From the NCBI GenBank assembly GCA_036877525.1, contig JAZGTH010000005.1, positions 3,064,001 to 3,128,000 on the forward strand: 64,000 nt of DNA, given 5' to 3'. The notes beneath the pieces were generated by a model. That model ran no database searches. It had not been told where the DNA came from and saw only the letters and a program-made list of their open reading frames with translations. Shown one piece after another: positions 62,700-64,000 of this stretch. This DNA is from Chromobotia macracanthus. Its lineage: Eukaryota > Chordata > Actinopteri > Cypriniformes > Botiidae. Every line of letters begins with the position of its first letter. Within the stretch, counting starts at the first letter, position 1. Both the position numbers and the translations under genes were made by a program.

Positions 62700-64000
62700 T
62701 GCCTTTAAATATGGAACTGATAATAAAGAGGCATCACATCCCAGTCTCTCCTGGGATGCATTGATTTCACTTGATGACACCATGGCATCCATGGTTCACC
62801 TGGAGGAGGGTGGATGTGCTACTCAGACAATACAGAAACAGTAATGGTGAAGCAGCAGCTCCATGTCCTATTTTATTAAATTTCGCATCTACCCTCATCA
62901 GGCGGTAAGGGTGCTATAAGTATGCTAGACGCAGTCTGGAATGAAGCTCTATAGAAGGGCTATACAGCTTTTATGTTGGTCTTTGGAATTAATGTGGAGG
63001 CGTGGTTTATTTAGAGATCACATGAGAGCGAATACGTTTCAGTTCGAGAATGGCAGAGGATGGCAGTGAACGCAGACATCCTGCATTTTAACCTGAAAAG
63101 CAGCAAAATAGGGCAGATTAAGATCTCTTGCTGCAGTGCATTCACTTTGTGAACTGCAGAGGAGAATATTTGTGACCTTGACTGGCAACGGATGATGAAC
63201 CTATTGTAGAGCTGCAATGACTCTGACAATGAGCAGTTTTTGCTGTTCTGTTAGCGTTCATCACACATTAATTTTGTTTTCTGTTATTAAGTTTATTTGG
63301 TATTTATTTGGTGTGTAGAACCACATCTGAAAGTCATACACATCAGTGCGATAAATAGTCAGTAAACATCATAGCCTTATATACACTCGCATTTCTCCTT
63401 ACTGACGATTGATCGCGCATCAGGGGACCTGAGACTGCAGCTAAATGACCAGCTTCACATCGCTATCCAGACAACTGAACATCTAAAAAACTGTGGAGAC
63501 CAACACAGACTGTTGCAATAATTAGTTAGTTTTCACTGCATAATAGGGAGAACTGCTTGATACCCAAATTTACTGAAAGACAATTCATTTTGTACATTAA
63601 TGTGTATGTTTATGATCACTTATATGGTGAATATATGTAAAACATGTATATGATTATTTCCATCCAACATCAAGAGTAAATTAGTATTACTTAGTATAAC
63701 TGGCTGCTCTTCATTTCTCTTGTGGCCATTGGACATTATATGTAATCGACCCTCTGAGACGATTGGCACCATAATAGTAATTTGTGCAATACAGTACCTT
63801 CCAAACAATGATAAATGTGTTTCTGATGGTCATGCATTAATAGAGAGAGAGGGGGGACATAGTAAGCACCGTCAGATTGTTTGAGTGTGTGTGGCGTAAG
63901 TGCGGCTTGTTATCGCGACCCAATGAAAGCGCCAGTCCGTGAATAAAAGAACTGAGTTTTTAGTGACAGTGCTACATTAAATTAAATATTTAGCTACTAA
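62700..64000. other. Non-coding tail, possible Gypsy 3' LTR near 63890-63990
   Basis: After the RNase H no further domain was recognised. The stretch 63890-63990 has TGTGTGGCGTAAGTGCGGC and an AATAAAAG, which could be the start of an LTR, but no second LTR was found to confirm it. The window ends here. Confidence 0.4.

Larger units (their letters stand above)
58920..62700 (+). mobile_element. Ty3/Gypsy-type retrotransposon, degenerate, with MYND-type finger
   Basis: Order on the + strand: gag-like protein from the ATG at 59031 (leucine-rich helical start LKLEVIGALYALSKYNLLEL), broken gag to about 60240, zinc knuckle region (60400-60510), MYND-type finger (60592-60728), aspartic protease (LWDTGSQVCIVDE, near 60850-60890), linker, reverse transcriptase start (KMDGSLRLCIDYIELN, VYHQGYMDKESRP; 61868-62034), then RNase H (61.99-62.70 kb frames, ending NIRYRPGKENMDADSLS). 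The text passes from YMDKESRP straight to the post-RT helix (GLLSYHRQYINDF), so the RT catalytic core is deleted. The integrase is missing. The nearby 3' sequence may hold an LTR near 63890-63990. Confidence 0.8.

Overview
The window is AT-rich animal DNA, most likely from a teleost fish. It holds one recognisable host gene, spread over about 29 kb on the + strand, in a landscape dense with decayed transposable elements of typical fish families: DIRS tyrosine-recombinase elements, Tc1, piggyBac, hAT, L1- and L2-type LINEs, tRNA-derived SINEs, Ty3/Gypsy and an endogenous retrovirus. No tRNA, rRNA or CRISPR array was seen, and there is no sign of bacterial or viral genome organisation.

The host gene (17298-46044) is a class III receptor tyrosine kinase. 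I assembled 21 coding exons by following reading frame, GT/AG sites and splice phase. Twenty of the 21 join cleanly; exon 6 has an uncertain donor. The product is about 952 residues: signal peptide, five Ig domains (D4 without cysteines), one membrane helix, juxtamembrane segment, split kinase with a kinase insert, and a short C-terminal tail. Kinase-insert and activation-loop residues fit CSF1R (M-CSF/IL-34 receptor) better than KIT, FLT3 or PDGFR. I cannot decide between the teleost paralogs csf1ra and csf1rb. The main oddities are altered phosphotyrosine docking sites, a tail that stops where the usual terminal tyrosine motif would begin, and the exon 6 donor.

Layout. 0.8-4.3 kb: internally deleted piggyBac, L2-type fragment, reversed LTR-like block, solo LTR with an intact 5-bp target duplication and a 19-bp minisatellite. 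6-8.3 kb: degenerate hAT with a SINE inside it that itself carries a nested TA-flanked MITE. 10.8-15.5 kb: L2-type LINE end and two DIRS elements, one per strand. 17.2-46.7 kb: the csf1r-like gene. Its introns carry DIRS (22.7-23.3, probably 27.1-28.2, 35.5-38.0 kb), SINEs, an L2-type LINE, a DIRS-like inverted-repeat element, a perfect 82-bp hairpin, a Tc1 element with a 238-bp internal duplication, and an LTR-like block. 46.75-52 kb: DIRS terminus, 5'-truncated L1, SINE, LINE ORF1 fragments. 52.8-54.1 kb: an unidentified decayed protein-coding element. 54.6-62.7 kb: a reverse-strand Gypsy fragment, an endogenous retrovirus remnant, and a Gypsy-type element that seems to carry a MYND-type zinc finger. 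Every mobile element seen is broken.

Family assignments come from motif recognition by eye. No alignment or database search was run.
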